This document shows positions 44,279-52,779 of a DNA stretch of 64,000 bases, piece after piece. The notes under the pieces are model-generated. The model was given only the letters and a program-made list of their open reading frames with translations. It did not search any database and was not told where the DNA came from. The DNA is from Krasilnikovia cinnamomea (GTDB lineage: Bacteria; Actinomycetota; Actinomycetes; Mycobacteriales; Micromonosporaceae). Position 1 is the stretch's first letter, and the number at the start of each line of letters is the position of its first letter. The stretch spans positions 1,426,001 to 1,490,000 of the forward strand of contig NZ_SHKY01000001.1 of assembly GCF_004217545.1 (NCBI RefSeq), written 5' to 3'. The position numbers were made by a program, and so were the translations under genes.

Positions 44279-45052
44279 TCAGGGCACCCGGACGAGCGTG
44301 TCGGCCGTTCCCTTGTCGTTGACGGACTGCACCTGAAGGTGGGCGATGTCGTCTCGCGGCAGCGCCGTCACCGCCTGCAGCAGCAGCGGATTCGGGTTCT
44401 CGGCCGTGCCCCAGCCCTTCTCCGGCACGGTCCAGGTGGTGAGCACCTCGGAGCCGCCGTCGGTCCGGACCGCCACCAGGCGGCAGTTGAGCGGGCCCTT
44501 GATGTTGGAGACCGCGAACGACACCTGGGTGCCCCAGTCCTTCTTCTCCAGCGCGACGTCCGCCCGCACCCCGCTGCGCGGGTCGGAGCCACCGAACCGC
44601 TCACCGGCCAGGTCCGGGCCACCGATGCCGGTGCCGCCCTCGGTCAGCGGCAGCGGGTCGAGCTGGCTCGGGCCGCGCTGGGCCGCGGGCGGCTTCGTCT
44701 GCTGCGGCGCGAACCACTGGCCGCCCGCGAACAGCGCACCGATCGACAGCATCGCGAAGATCACCACCGCCGCGGCCAGGGAGTACAGCCGTCGGCTGTT
44801 CGCCCGGCGCCGCTCCCGGCGCACCTCGCCGATCATCTGCTTGAGCACGAGGCCGTCGCGGCGCGACTGCTCCGTGGCGACCAGGGCGTCCGCGTCGACC
44901 TCGGACAGCACGTCCACGACCGGCAGGAACGACTCCAGTTCGACCGCGCAGGTCGGGCAGTCGATGAGGTGGTCCTCGAAGCGGGCCGCGTCGCGCTCGT
45001 CGAGCACCCCCAAGGCGTACGCGGCCACGTCGAAGTGCTGGTCCTGCATCAT
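44279..45052 (-). CDS. Anti-sigma factor with ZAS-type zinc finger and one membrane helix
   Basis: 257 residues. The N-terminal ASD/ZAS part opens MMQDQHFDVAAYALGVLD and holds the Hx3Cx2C motif in DHLIDCPTCAVELE. A charged stretch then leads to one helix (LYSLAAAVVIFAMLSIGALF). An extracytoplasmic domain of about 150 residues closes the protein, with GVRADVALEKKDWGTQVSFAV and NCRLVAVRTDGGSEVLTTW, resembling the sensor part of RskA/RslA-like proteins. It should hold the ECF sigma factor inactive at the membrane until a signal, probably proteolysis or redox, releases it. The start overlaps the sigma stop as ATGA. Confidence 0.92.
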   Translation of the reverse strand: MMQDQHFDVAAYALGVLDERDAARFEDHLIDCPTCAVELESFLPVVDVLSEVDADALVATEQSRRDGLVLKQMIGEVRRERRRANSRRLYSLAAAVVIFAMLSIGALFAGGQWFAPQQTKPPAAQRGPSQLDPLPLTEGGTGIGGPDLAGERFGGSDPRSGVRADVALEKKDWGTQVSFAVSNIKGPLNCRLVAVRTDGGSEVLTTWTVPEKGWGTAENPNPLLLQAVTALPRDDIAHLQVQSVNDKGTADTLVRVP

Positions 45053-45729
45053 TCGGTCACCCCCCGCTGCTGCAGGGCCGTACGCAGGGCCCGCAAGGCG
45101 TAGTACACGCGCGATTTGGCGGTGCCCAGCGGCAGGCCGAGCACCTCCGCCGCCTCCGGAACGGTCCGGCCACGGAAGTACGTCTCGACGAGGATCTCCC
45201 GGTGCGACTGGCTGAGCGTGCGCAGTGCATCGGTGACCGTCATCAGCTGGAGCACCCGGTCGGTGTCGTCCGCCGTACTCGGGAAGCTCTCCAGCTCACG
45301 ATCGTACGTCTCCGGTGGTCGGGCGCTCACACTGCGGTGATCGTCGATGGCGATCCGGCGCGCCACCGTCACCAGCCACGGCCGCAGGGACTGCTGCCCC
45401 TGGGCGCCGAGCCGGTGCGCGTTGCGCCACGCCCGCAGCAGCGTCTCCTGCACGATGTCCTCGGCGCGCTGCCGGTCCCCCCCGGTCAGTCGCAGCACGA
45501 ACATCAGCAGCGGGCCCGCGTGCTCCTCGTAGAGCATCCGGACCAGGGTGTCCTCGTGGTTCGCGGGAGTCGACGCCGCCTCGTGCCGAGGCGCCTGTCG
45601 TGGAATCACGCCACCATCCTTGTCCGCCCCGCGGGCTCCCTCGAGAGCCGACCACCGGCCACCGGATCGCTGCTGCGTCATACCGCACGCCCCGTCCGTC
45701 TGGGGCCGGTCGACAACCAGCGCATGCAT
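45049..45729 (-). CDS. ECF-family RNA polymerase sigma factor (SigL-like)
   Basis: 226 residues from the ATG at 45729, with AGGAGG five bases upstream. The first 55 residues are an unconserved extension. Region 2 is LYEEHAGPLLMFVLRLTGGD then AEDIVQETLLRAWRNAHRL. Region 4 has LSQSHREILVETYFRGRT and AAEVLGLPLGTAKSRVYYALRAL, the helix-turn-helix that reads the -35 element. The downstream overlapping anti-sigma gene makes a standard ECF pair, as with SigL-RslA or SigK-RskA. Envelope genes immediately downstream are candidate targets. Confidence 0.94.
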   Translation of the reverse strand: MHALVVDRPQTDGACGMTQQRSGGRWSALEGARGADKDGGVIPRQAPRHEAASTPANHEDTLVRMLYEEHAGPLLMFVLRLTGGDRQRAEDIVQETLLRAWRNAHRLGAQGQQSLRPWLVTVARRIAIDDHRSVSARPPETYDRELESFPSTADDTDRVLQLMTVTDALRTLSQSHREILVETYFRGRTVPEAAEVLGLPLGTAKSRVYYALRALRTALQQRGVTE

Positions 45730-46077
45730 CGATTCCTCCTGCCGGTGCTTACCCCGTCGCCCTTAGTACGGGCGGGGGCACCTGCCGGGATCAACGCGGA
45801 CGGGAAAATTTCCCGGGCTTCGGCTGGGCCGCGGGGGCCGGTGGGGATCAAGATTCCTCCGAGTTCCGGGGGCAGAACCGACGCAGGTGAGCGATCACCT
45901 TTCATCCATCTGCACCGATATGTGCAGTCGGGCAGGCGAATCATACTCAGCTCAACCGGGTCGTGGAGAAATGCTGCTCAGCGTGCTGGCACCAGTACGC
46001 AGCGCACGGAAATCTCCACCGTGTGGCACCGCTCACACACCGAACGCAAGTTGTCCGCCCCGCCCGGTCGGGTGGGG
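45730..46077. other. 348-bp upstream region of the sigma operon, no gene seen
   Basis: No credible gene is visible. It contains the ribosome site of the sigma gene and must hold its promoter. I did not find a convincing GGAAC...CGTC pair at the right distance, so autoregulation cannot be claimed from sequence. Confidence 0.4.
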
Positions 46078-47049
46078 TCAGCGGGCGCGGGCCGTGGCCA
46101 GCGTCAGCGCTCGATGCAGCACCCGCGCGTCCCCGAGCAACCCGCGCAACCGGCGTTCCAGCCCGGCGATCGGGACCAGGTTCTGCGGGGCCCGGGGATC
46201 CTTGTACGCCGCCGAGGCGAACCGCGGCAACGTCACCCCGGACAGCTCGGCGAGCTCGATGGCCTGCTCCGGGCTCAGCTCGGGCGAGCACTCGACCCGG
46301 ACCACACCGGCCCAGGGCGCGCCGGACGCGCCCGGCAGCCGCAGATACCACGACCAGCCGCCCCACACCGTGCCGAGCTGGAACACCGGGGTGCGCTGGC
46401 CGGCCCGCAGCCCGGTCACCACCGGAGTCAGGGCGGCGGGCAGGTACTGGCGCTGCTGGGTCTTGACGTAGCCGATCGTGCGCGGCAACTGGCGGCGGTT
46501 GCGCAGCGGGCCGTCGACCACGAGCAGGTCGGCGCCGTCGCTGCCGGAGTCGCGGGCCGCCGCGGAGACGTCGATCTCCAGCGCCGTGAGCGGGCCCTGC
46601 ACCGCGGCGGGCAGCTTGCTGGCCTCGCCCGTGCCGCCGACCCGGTGGATCTCGTACCGGACCGAGCCGGCCACCACGTCCCCGGCCGTGGGGCTGGCCG
46701 TGAACAGGCCCCGGCCCACCCGGGCGCCGGCCAGCTCCGCCACCCCCCGGCGCAGGTCGCACCGGACCACCCCGGCGGCGTACGAGGCGGCCAGCCCCGC
46801 GTACGACTGGCCGTCGTCCTCGGCGGTCCACAGGCCGGCGTCGTTGCGCCGTACCCCGTCCACCAGCAGCACCACGTCCGGGCTGCGCAGCCCGGCGGGC
46901 GGATCGATCGGGGACCACCGCGCCGCGGGCACCTCGACGTCCGTGTCGACCTGGGCGCTGCTCGGCGCGGCCGGTCCGTCGCCGCCCCCGCCGCCCTCGA
47001 AGGAGGTCCCGTAACCCGGGTCCCACGCGTCGACGTACATCCGGGTCAC
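46078..47049 (-). CDS. NurA-like 5'-3' nuclease
   Basis: 323 residues from a GTG overlapping the sbcC stop as GTGA. The first NurA block is visible as LLVDGVRRNDAG (Asp64) and the second as LLVVDGPLRNRRQ followed by IGYVKTQQRQYL (Asp179, Lys196). Later blocks include GTVWGGWSWYLRLP and RVECSPELSPEQAIELAELSG. NurA is a manganese-dependent nuclease that works with the HerA translocase to resect DNA ends in archaea and some bacteria. Its position as last gene of herA-sbcD-sbcC-nurA supports the call. The family match is by motif reading, not by a search. Confidence 0.82.
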   Translation of the reverse strand: MTRMYVDAWDPGYGTSFEGGGGGDGPAAPSSAQVDTDVEVPAARWSPIDPPAGLRSPDVVLLVDGVRRNDAGLWTAEDDGQSYAGLAASYAAGVVRCDLRRGVAELAGARVGRGLFTASPTAGDVVAGSVRYEIHRVGGTGEASKLPAAVQGPLTALEIDVSAAARDSGSDGADLLVVDGPLRNRRQLPRTIGYVKTQQRQYLPAALTPVVTGLRAGQRTPVFQLGTVWGGWSWYLRLPGASGAPWAGVVRVECSPELSPEQAIELAELSGVTLPRFASAAYKDPRAPQNLVPIAGLERRLRGLLGDARVLHRALTLATARAR

Positions 47050-49742
47050 AGGCCGACCCTGTCCACGTGCGCCGTACGGGCGTCCTTGTGCACCTCGAAG
47101 CGCACCGGCACCCGCTCGGCCAGCGCGTTGACGTGGGTGACCACGCCGACCATGCGGTCGCCACGGGCGGCCAGGTTTTCCAGGGTGGCCGCCACGACGT
47201 CGAGGGTCGCCGCGTCGAGGGTGCCGAAGCCCTCGTCGAGCACGATGGACTCCAGGCTGGCCGCGGTGGTTGACATCCCGGCGAGCTGCTCCGAGAGCGC
47301 CAGCGCCAGCGCCAGCGACGCCTGGAACGTCTCGCCGCCCGACAGCGTGCGTACCCCGCGCCGCAGCCCGGCGTCGTGGTGGTCGACGACGAAGAACTCG
47401 CCCTTGTCGTGCACGAGGTCGTACTGGCCGCCGGTCAGCTCGCGCAGGATCCGCGAGGCGCCGTCGACCAGCAGGTCCAGCGCCTCCTCCAGCAGCCAGC
47501 GTTCGAAGTTGTTGGCCCGCAGATGACCGGCGAGCGCCTTGGCGACCCGGCTGTCGCGCAGCAGCGTGGCGCGTTGCCCGGCCAGGTCGCGGGCCTGCTC
47601 CCGGCGGTCGACCAGCCGCTGCCAGGCCGCCTGGGCCCGCTCGGCCGCGACCGCCGCCGCCCGGATCAGCTCGGCGTCCGCCGCCGCCCCGGCCACGGCA
47701 CGACCGGCACCCGAACCGGCCGCGCCCGAACCGGCCGCGCCCGAACCGGACCCGCCCAAACCGGACCCGCCCAAACCGGCCGCGCCCGAACCGGAGGCGC
47801 CCGAACCGGAGGCGGCCGAACCGGAGGCGGCCGAACCGGCCGCGGCCGAGCCCGGCCGTCCGGGGCCGCTCGCCCGTGGTGTGGGCACGCCCACGCGGGG
47901 GACGGGCACCCCGGCCTCGGTGAACAGATCAGCCACCGCCTCGTAGGCCCGCAACGTCGCCTGATGCGCGGCCATGACGGCCGCGTCCGCCTCGCCGAGG
48001 GCGCGCTCCCGCCGCCCGCGCTGCTCCCCGGCCCAGATGACCAGCGCCGCCCAGGCCGCCGCCAGGTCGTCCCGGTCCGCGGGCGGCGGAGTGAACCGGG
48101 CCACCGCGTCGCGGGCCGCGTCGAACGCCCGCCACGCGCGGCGCTGCTGGTCCTCGGCGGCCTCGGCGGCCGCCTGGGCCCGGCGCTGCTGCTCGCGGGC
48201 GGCGCGTACGGCGCTCCCGGCGTCCTCCAGCCGCCGCTGCAGGCGGGTCAGTTCGGCCAGCCGGGCGCGCAGCGCCTCGACCCCCGGTGAGTCGGCGAGC
48301 CCGTCGCGCACCTCGGTCAGCCGGGCGAGGTGGTGCTCGTGCTGGGCGCGCTTGCGTTCCAGGCCGCTTTCCAACTTGCGCGCGACCGCGTCCCGCTCCC
48401 GGAACGCCGTGGAGGCGACCTCGGCGGCGGCCCGCGCGGCCCGGCCGGTCGCCTCGGCCGCCTGCACCGCCGAACCCTCAGGTACCGGCGGAACCTCGTC
48501 GACGGGGCGCAGGCAGACCGGGCAGTCGTCGCCCGTGGACAGGTGGGCGCGCAACGCGACCGCGCGGTCCAGCCGTTGGGCCTCGGCGTACTCCGCCCGG
48601 GCCTGTTCCAGCAACTGCTCGGCCCCGGTGGCGGCGGCCCGGGCCAGTTCGGCCGCCGCGGCGGCGTCGCGGTACTCCACCTCGGCGACGCCGACCTCGC
48701 CCGCGAACCAGTCGGCCTGCTCGGTGAGCCGTTCGAACTCGGCGTGCCGGTCCAGCAAGAGCCGGAGGGCGGTGGACTCCCCGGCGGCGGCGAGCTCGCC
48801 GCGTACCTTCTCCTCGTGCTCCTCGGCGGCGCGCACCGCGGCGGCGGTGTCGGCGGCGGCGGCGCGGGCCGCGGCGCTCGCCTCGGCGGCCGCGGCGCTC
48901 GCGGGCGGGGTGCGCACCTCGCCGAGGTCGGCCAGCTCGGCGTCCAGGCCGTCGCGGGCCGTCGCGGCCGCCTCCTCGGCCTCGCGGGCGGCGCGCAGGC
49001 CCGGCACCGCGGCCTCGACCGCCGCCGCCAGCTCCCGCATGGCGTCGCGCCGGGCCTGCGCGGCGTCCACCGCGGCGTCGTCCGCGTCGGCCAGCCCGGC
49101 CAGCACCTGGTCGAGCGTCGTCAGCTGGGCCTCGAACTTGGTGGCCCGGGCCGAGGCGCGGGCCTGAATCTCCTCGTAGACGTGCAGGCCGAGCAGGTTG
49201 ACCAGGATCTGCTGGCGGGTGGCGGGCTTGGCGTGCAGGAAGTCGGCGAACTGGCCCTGCGGCAACACCACGCAGCTGGTGAACTGCTCGTACGGCAGCC
49301 CCACCGCCTCGACGATCGCCCGGTCCATCTCCGCCGGTGTGCCCGCCAGCACCTCGCCCAGATCGTCCAGGCTCATCCCGGTGTCGAGCCGGGTCGCGTC
49401 GAAGCCCGGTGGCATCAGCTGCAGGCCCGCGCTGGCGGTCTTCGCGTTGCCGCGGGCGTCGCGGCGCACCACCCGGGTCGCCACGTACCGGGCGCCGGCC
49501 GACTCGAAGACCAGCCGCACCCGGGCCTCGGTGGCCGACGGGGCGAGCGCGTTGCCGATCCCCCGGGTGCCGCCCCACCGGGGCACCGTGCCGTAGAGGG
49601 CGAAGCAGATGCCGTCGAGCACCGTGGACTTGCCCGAGCCGGTGGGACCGACCAGCGCGAAGTAGTCCGCGTCGGTGAAGTCGACGGTGGTCGGGTCCCG
49701 GAACACCGTGAACCCGGCCAGGTCCAGCCGCAGGGGTCTCAT
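47046..49742 (-). CDS. sbcC: SbcC/Rad50-type SMC ATPase
   Basis: 898 residues from the ATG at 49742, overlapping the sbcD stop (ATGA); the longer frame upstream is a shadow. Walker A is GPTGSGKST (32-40). Long Ala/Arg/Glu-rich coiled coils flank the zinc hook CPVC at 407-410 (GDDCPVCLRPVDE). The signature is LSGGETFQASLALALALSEQL (from residue 800) and Walker B is IVLDEGFGTLDAATL. It pairs with SbcD to process DNA ends, hairpins and protein-blocked breaks. An unusual Gly/Ser/Ala low-complexity insert of about 50 residues interrupts the second coiled coil. Confidence 0.95.
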   Translation of the reverse strand: MRPLRLDLAGFTVFRDPTTVDFTDADYFALVGPTGSGKSTVLDGICFALYGTVPRWGGTRGIGNALAPSATEARVRLVFESAGARYVATRVVRRDARGNAKTASAGLQLMPPGFDATRLDTGMSLDDLGEVLAGTPAEMDRAIVEAVGLPYEQFTSCVVLPQGQFADFLHAKPATRQQILVNLLGLHVYEEIQARASARATKFEAQLTTLDQVLAGLADADDAAVDAAQARRDAMRELAAAVEAAVPGLRAAREAEEAAATARDGLDAELADLGEVRTPPASAAAAEASAAARAAAADTAAAVRAAEEHEEKVRGELAAAGESTALRLLLDRHAEFERLTEQADWFAGEVGVAEVEYRDAAAAAELARAAATGAEQLLEQARAEYAEAQRLDRAVALRAHLSTGDDCPVCLRPVDEVPPVPEGSAVQAAEATGRAARAAAEVASTAFRERDAVARKLESGLERKRAQHEHHLARLTEVRDGLADSPGVEALRARLAELTRLQRRLEDAGSAVRAAREQQRRAQAAAEAAEDQQRRAWRAFDAARDAVARFTPPPADRDDLAAAWAALVIWAGEQRGRRERALGEADAAVMAAHQATLRAYEAVADLFTEAGVPVPRVGVPTPRASGPGRPGSAAAGSAASGSAASGSGASGSGAAGLGGSGLGGSGSGAAGSGAAGSGAGRAVAGAAADAELIRAAAVAAERAQAAWQRLVDRREQARDLAGQRATLLRDSRVAKALAGHLRANNFERWLLEEALDLLVDGASRILRELTGGQYDLVHDKGEFFVVDHHDAGLRRGVRTLSGGETFQASLALALALSEQLAGMSTTAASLESIVLDEGFGTLDAATLDVVAATLENLAARGDRMVGVVTHVNALAERVPVRFEVHKDARTAHVDRVGL
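47705..47855 (-). repeat. 15-bp minisatellite inside sbcC
   Basis: Roughly ten units of the CCGAACCGGCCGCGC type (plus-strand reading), with base changes between units, encode an (A/G)GSG-like five-residue repeat. It lies within the second coiled-coil region of SbcC. Confidence 0.8.
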
Positions 49743-50890
49743 GAGCTCTGACTCACCTCGTCGTACAGCTCGTCGAACAGCTCGCGGACGCCGTCCTCGG
49801 CGCCGTCGCGGCTGTCCAGGTAGTCGCCGAACAGCTCGCGGGGCGAGCGCCCGGCGCGCTGCGCCATCCGCTGGCCCGCCCGGTCCGGGACCATGTCGGG
49901 GTCGATCCGCACCTCCAGCGCGTTGGGCAGCAGCTCCTGCACGTCCTCGCGCAGGCCCACCCGGGGCGCCTCCCGGACGTAGACCCGCAGCCACGCGTCC
50001 GGCTCCTGCACGGTGCCGAGTTGTTCGAGGGTGCCGCGCACCGTACGCAGCGGGCGCGCCGAGGTCACCGGCACGTGCCGGACCCGGGCCGCACGGTCGG
50101 CCGCCACGTCGACCACGGCCACCGAGCAAACGTTCTCTTCCTCGCCGAAGTCGATCGCCAGTGGGCTGCCGCAGTAGTGCACCGGGCACGGGCCGGTGAC
50201 CTGCTGCGCCCGGTGCAGGTGACCGAGCGCCACATAGTGCGCGTTGGCCGGGAACACCGTGGCGGGCACGGCGTACCCCATGACGCAGTGGGCCTCGCGC
50301 TCGCCGCCGCCCGCCGTGGCCCCGACGATCGTGAGGTGGGCGGTCACCAGGTTGACCACGCCGGGCTGATCGAAGCCCTCGCTGAGCCGGGCGATCAGCC
50401 GGGCGATGTGGTCGGCGTAGGTCTGGCTGGCCTCGGCGGCGGTCAGCTCGTACATCTCGGCGGCGCGGATCGCGTACCGCTGGGAGAGGAATGGGAGGGT
50501 GACGAGCTGCCACGGCTCGCCCCCGGCGGTGCGGCCGGTGACCACCAGCTCGGCGGGGTCGTCGCGGACCGCGCCGCGCAGCACGATCCCGGCCGCCTCC
50601 GCCCACGGCCGCAGCGCGTCCAGCGCCTGGCCGTTGTCGTGGTTGCCGCCGATCGCCACGACCTGCGCTCCCGTACGGCGCAGGGCGCTCAACGCCCGGG
50701 TCACCAGCCGGGTGGCGTCCGGGGAGGGGGCCGCGGTGTCGTACAGGTCGCCCGCGACGACGATCAGATCCGGCTGCTCCGCCCGCGCGATGTCCACGAC
50801 CTGGCCGAGCACCCGGATGTGCTCGTCGTGGCGGGACCGGCCCTTGAGGACCTTCCCCACGTGCCAGTCGGAGGTGTGCAGGATGCGCAT
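49739..50890 (-). CDS. sbcD: SbcD/Mre11-type nuclease
   Basis: 383 residues. The metallophosphoesterase motifs are LHTSDWHVGK (residues 5-13), VVAGDLYD, GGNHDNGQ (82-85 GNHD), VTAHLT and ALGHLHRAQQ. These residues bind two metal ions. The C-terminal third has the capping domain and a basic/acidic tail (DEVSQSS). With SbcC it forms the SbcCD complex, which cuts DNA ends and hairpins. It starts 10 bp after the HerA-like gene and overlaps sbcC. Confidence 0.95.
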   Translation of the reverse strand: MRILHTSDWHVGKVLKGRSRHDEHIRVLGQVVDIARAEQPDLIVVAGDLYDTAAPSPDATRLVTRALSALRRTGAQVVAIGGNHDNGQALDALRPWAEAAGIVLRGAVRDDPAELVVTGRTAGGEPWQLVTLPFLSQRYAIRAAEMYELTAAEASQTYADHIARLIARLSEGFDQPGVVNLVTAHLTIVGATAGGGEREAHCVMGYAVPATVFPANAHYVALGHLHRAQQVTGPCPVHYCGSPLAIDFGEEENVCSVAVVDVAADRAARVRHVPVTSARPLRTVRGTLEQLGTVQEPDAWLRVYVREAPRVGLREDVQELLPNALEVRIDPDMVPDRAGQRMAQRAGRSPRELFGDYLDSRDGAEDGVRELFDELYDEVSQSS

Positions 50891-50899
50891 CGCGAAACC

Positions 50900-52669
50900 T
50901 TAGAACGGAATCTCGTCGTCCGACGAACCGTTGCGGCCGCCGACGACGGCGAACGGGTCGGCGCCCTGCACGATCGACCGCAGCGTGCCGGACGGCGGCG
51001 CGCCGGCCTCCGAGGCCCGGGTCGCCCACGCCGGGAACGGGAACTCGACGCACAGTGGCACCGGGATGTCGGGCTGGTTGACGAACATCGTGCCGGGCCG
51101 CGCCAGCAGCGCCCGCTGTCGCTGGGCGGGCGGGAGGAAACCGTACTCGGGGCGGGAGGCCTCGGCCGGGTCGAGGCGGCCCACGACCCGGATCGCCGAG
51201 TTCGTGACGATGCGGCGCTCCACCTCGCTGGCGGTCTGCTGGGCGCCGATCAGGATGACCCCCAGGGACCGGCCCCGCTCGGCGATGTCGAGCAGCACCT
51301 CCTTGATCGGGGAGGTGCCCTCGCGCGGGGCGTACTTGTTCAGCTCGTCGAGCACCACGAACAGCAGGGGCTTGGCCGTGCCCGCCTTCTCCTTGCGCTC
51401 GAACTCGGTCTTGAGGGTCACGCCGACCACGAAGCGTTGCGCCCGGTCGGGCAGGTTGTGCAGGTCGACGACCGTGACCTGGGCGCTGTCGGCGGTCGAG
51501 ATCGCGTGCGGGCGGCGGGTCGCCAGGTCGCCGCGGATCAGCCGGCCCAGGTCCTTCTTGCTGCCGATGAGGCGCCGGGCGAACGCGTTGACCGTACCCA
51601 TGTTGATGGCGCTGCCCGCCCAGGTGGCCCGGGTCTCGTCGTCGGTGAGCTGCTCGACCACGTGGTCGACCAGGTCGCCGTACGAGCCGAGGCGGACCCC
51701 GTCGATGCTGACCCCGCCCTCGGCGGGCACCGCGTGCCGGGCCAGGTGCGCGGCGACCGAGTGCACCACCATCGTGTACTGCTGCCGCTCGTCGTCCGCG
51801 TCGGCGAACACGTACGGCAGCAGGCGGTTGGCGCAGAACTCCTCGAGCGTCCAGTAGAAGCTGTCCACCCCGGTCAGGCGGCTCTGCACGTCCGGCGCGC
51901 CGGAGGAGTCGCCGGCGCGGGGCGGTGCGTAGACGCGGATGTCCGGGAACGCGGTGGCGGGCAGGCCGAGCTGCGCGTACGCCGCGATGGTGGCCTCGTC
52001 AAGCTTCGTGTTGGGGTGGTCGAGGAAGAGCAGATCCTCCCCCTTCACGTTGAAAATCAGCGCCTTGGCGTTGACCGCGTCGCCGCCGAGGGTGCCGGAA
52101 CGGAACACCGAGTAGAGCAGGAAGGTGGCGAAGCTGGTCTTCGTGGCCACGCCGGAGATGCCGGAGATCGACACGTGCGCGCCGCGGGTGCCGTCGAGGA
52201 AGTCCGCGTTGAGGAAGACCGGCACGCCGTCGCGGCCGGTGCCCATGGGCACCCGGCGCTCCATCCGGTCGAAGTGCAGCGCCGCGTCGCGGGCCTGCCC
52301 GGTCGCCCGGTGCACCACGGCGCCGGGGGCGGGCGGGACGTACAGCTCCGGGTCGACGCGGGTGGTGGTGATCTCGGCCGCCTCCTGGGTGAGGGCGGGC
52401 AGGGTGCCCTCGGCGATGGCGAAGACGTCGGAGTCGAACTGGGCGCCCTCGTGCCGGGCCCGGACCTGGGTGACCACCCCGGCGATCGTGACCGGCTCCC
52501 GGTCGGGCAGCTCGCGGCGGGTCACCACGACGTCGTCGAGCTGCAGGTAGCTGCCCGGGGTGACGGCCGTCCAGAACTGCAGCGGGGTGGCGTCGGCCGT
52601 GCCGAGCACCCGGCCGACCGGGTCGCCGGGCGGGGTGGACGCGGGGGTTTCGTCTGACACGCCGACCAT
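50900..52669 (-). CDS. HerA-like DNA translocase ATPase
   Basis: 589 residues from the ATG at 52669; the frame extends to 52762. An N-terminal HAS-barrel-like segment holds VGRVLGTADATPLQFW, then TIAGVVTQVRARHEG. The nucleotide loop is GISGVATKTSFATFLLYS (Lys177), with Thr instead of the usual Gly before the Lys. Walker B is LLFVVLDELNKYAPREG (Asp441). Later are IAERGRSLGVILIGAQQTASEV, the sensor-like helix, and NSAIRVVGRLDPAEASRPEY. HerA forms a hexameric ring that drives NurA along DNA. It is first in the unit with sbcD, sbcC and nurA. Confidence 0.85.
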   Translation of the reverse strand: MVGVSDETPASTPPGDPVGRVLGTADATPLQFWTAVTPGSYLQLDDVVVTRRELPDREPVTIAGVVTQVRARHEGAQFDSDVFAIAEGTLPALTQEAAEITTTRVDPELYVPPAPGAVVHRATGQARDAALHFDRMERRVPMGTGRDGVPVFLNADFLDGTRGAHVSISGISGVATKTSFATFLLYSVFRSGTLGGDAVNAKALIFNVKGEDLLFLDHPNTKLDEATIAAYAQLGLPATAFPDIRVYAPPRAGDSSGAPDVQSRLTGVDSFYWTLEEFCANRLLPYVFADADDERQQYTMVVHSVAAHLARHAVPAEGGVSIDGVRLGSYGDLVDHVVEQLTDDETRATWAGSAINMGTVNAFARRLIGSKKDLGRLIRGDLATRRPHAISTADSAQVTVVDLHNLPDRAQRFVVGVTLKTEFERKEKAGTAKPLLFVVLDELNKYAPREGTSPIKEVLLDIAERGRSLGVILIGAQQTASEVERRIVTNSAIRVVGRLDPAEASRPEYGFLPPAQRQRALLARPGTMFVNQPDIPVPLCVEFPFPAWATRASEAGAPPSGTLRSIVQGADPFAVVGGRNGSSDDEIPF

Positions 52670-52779
52670 GGTGCACCAGCCGTACGACAGGAGCGGCACG
52701 GCATGGCCGTCGCGGGGTGTCGCCGGCGGCGGCGACGGGGAGGAATCCGGCTCGGGGTTCATCCGGGGGGCGTGGCATT

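Noticed and set aside
49743..51053. Upstream extension of the sbcC frame (about 437 residues)
   Set aside because: It overlaps sbcD and part of the HerA-like gene, is Arg/Gly-rich with no motif, and the ATGA overlap at 49742 is a far better start.
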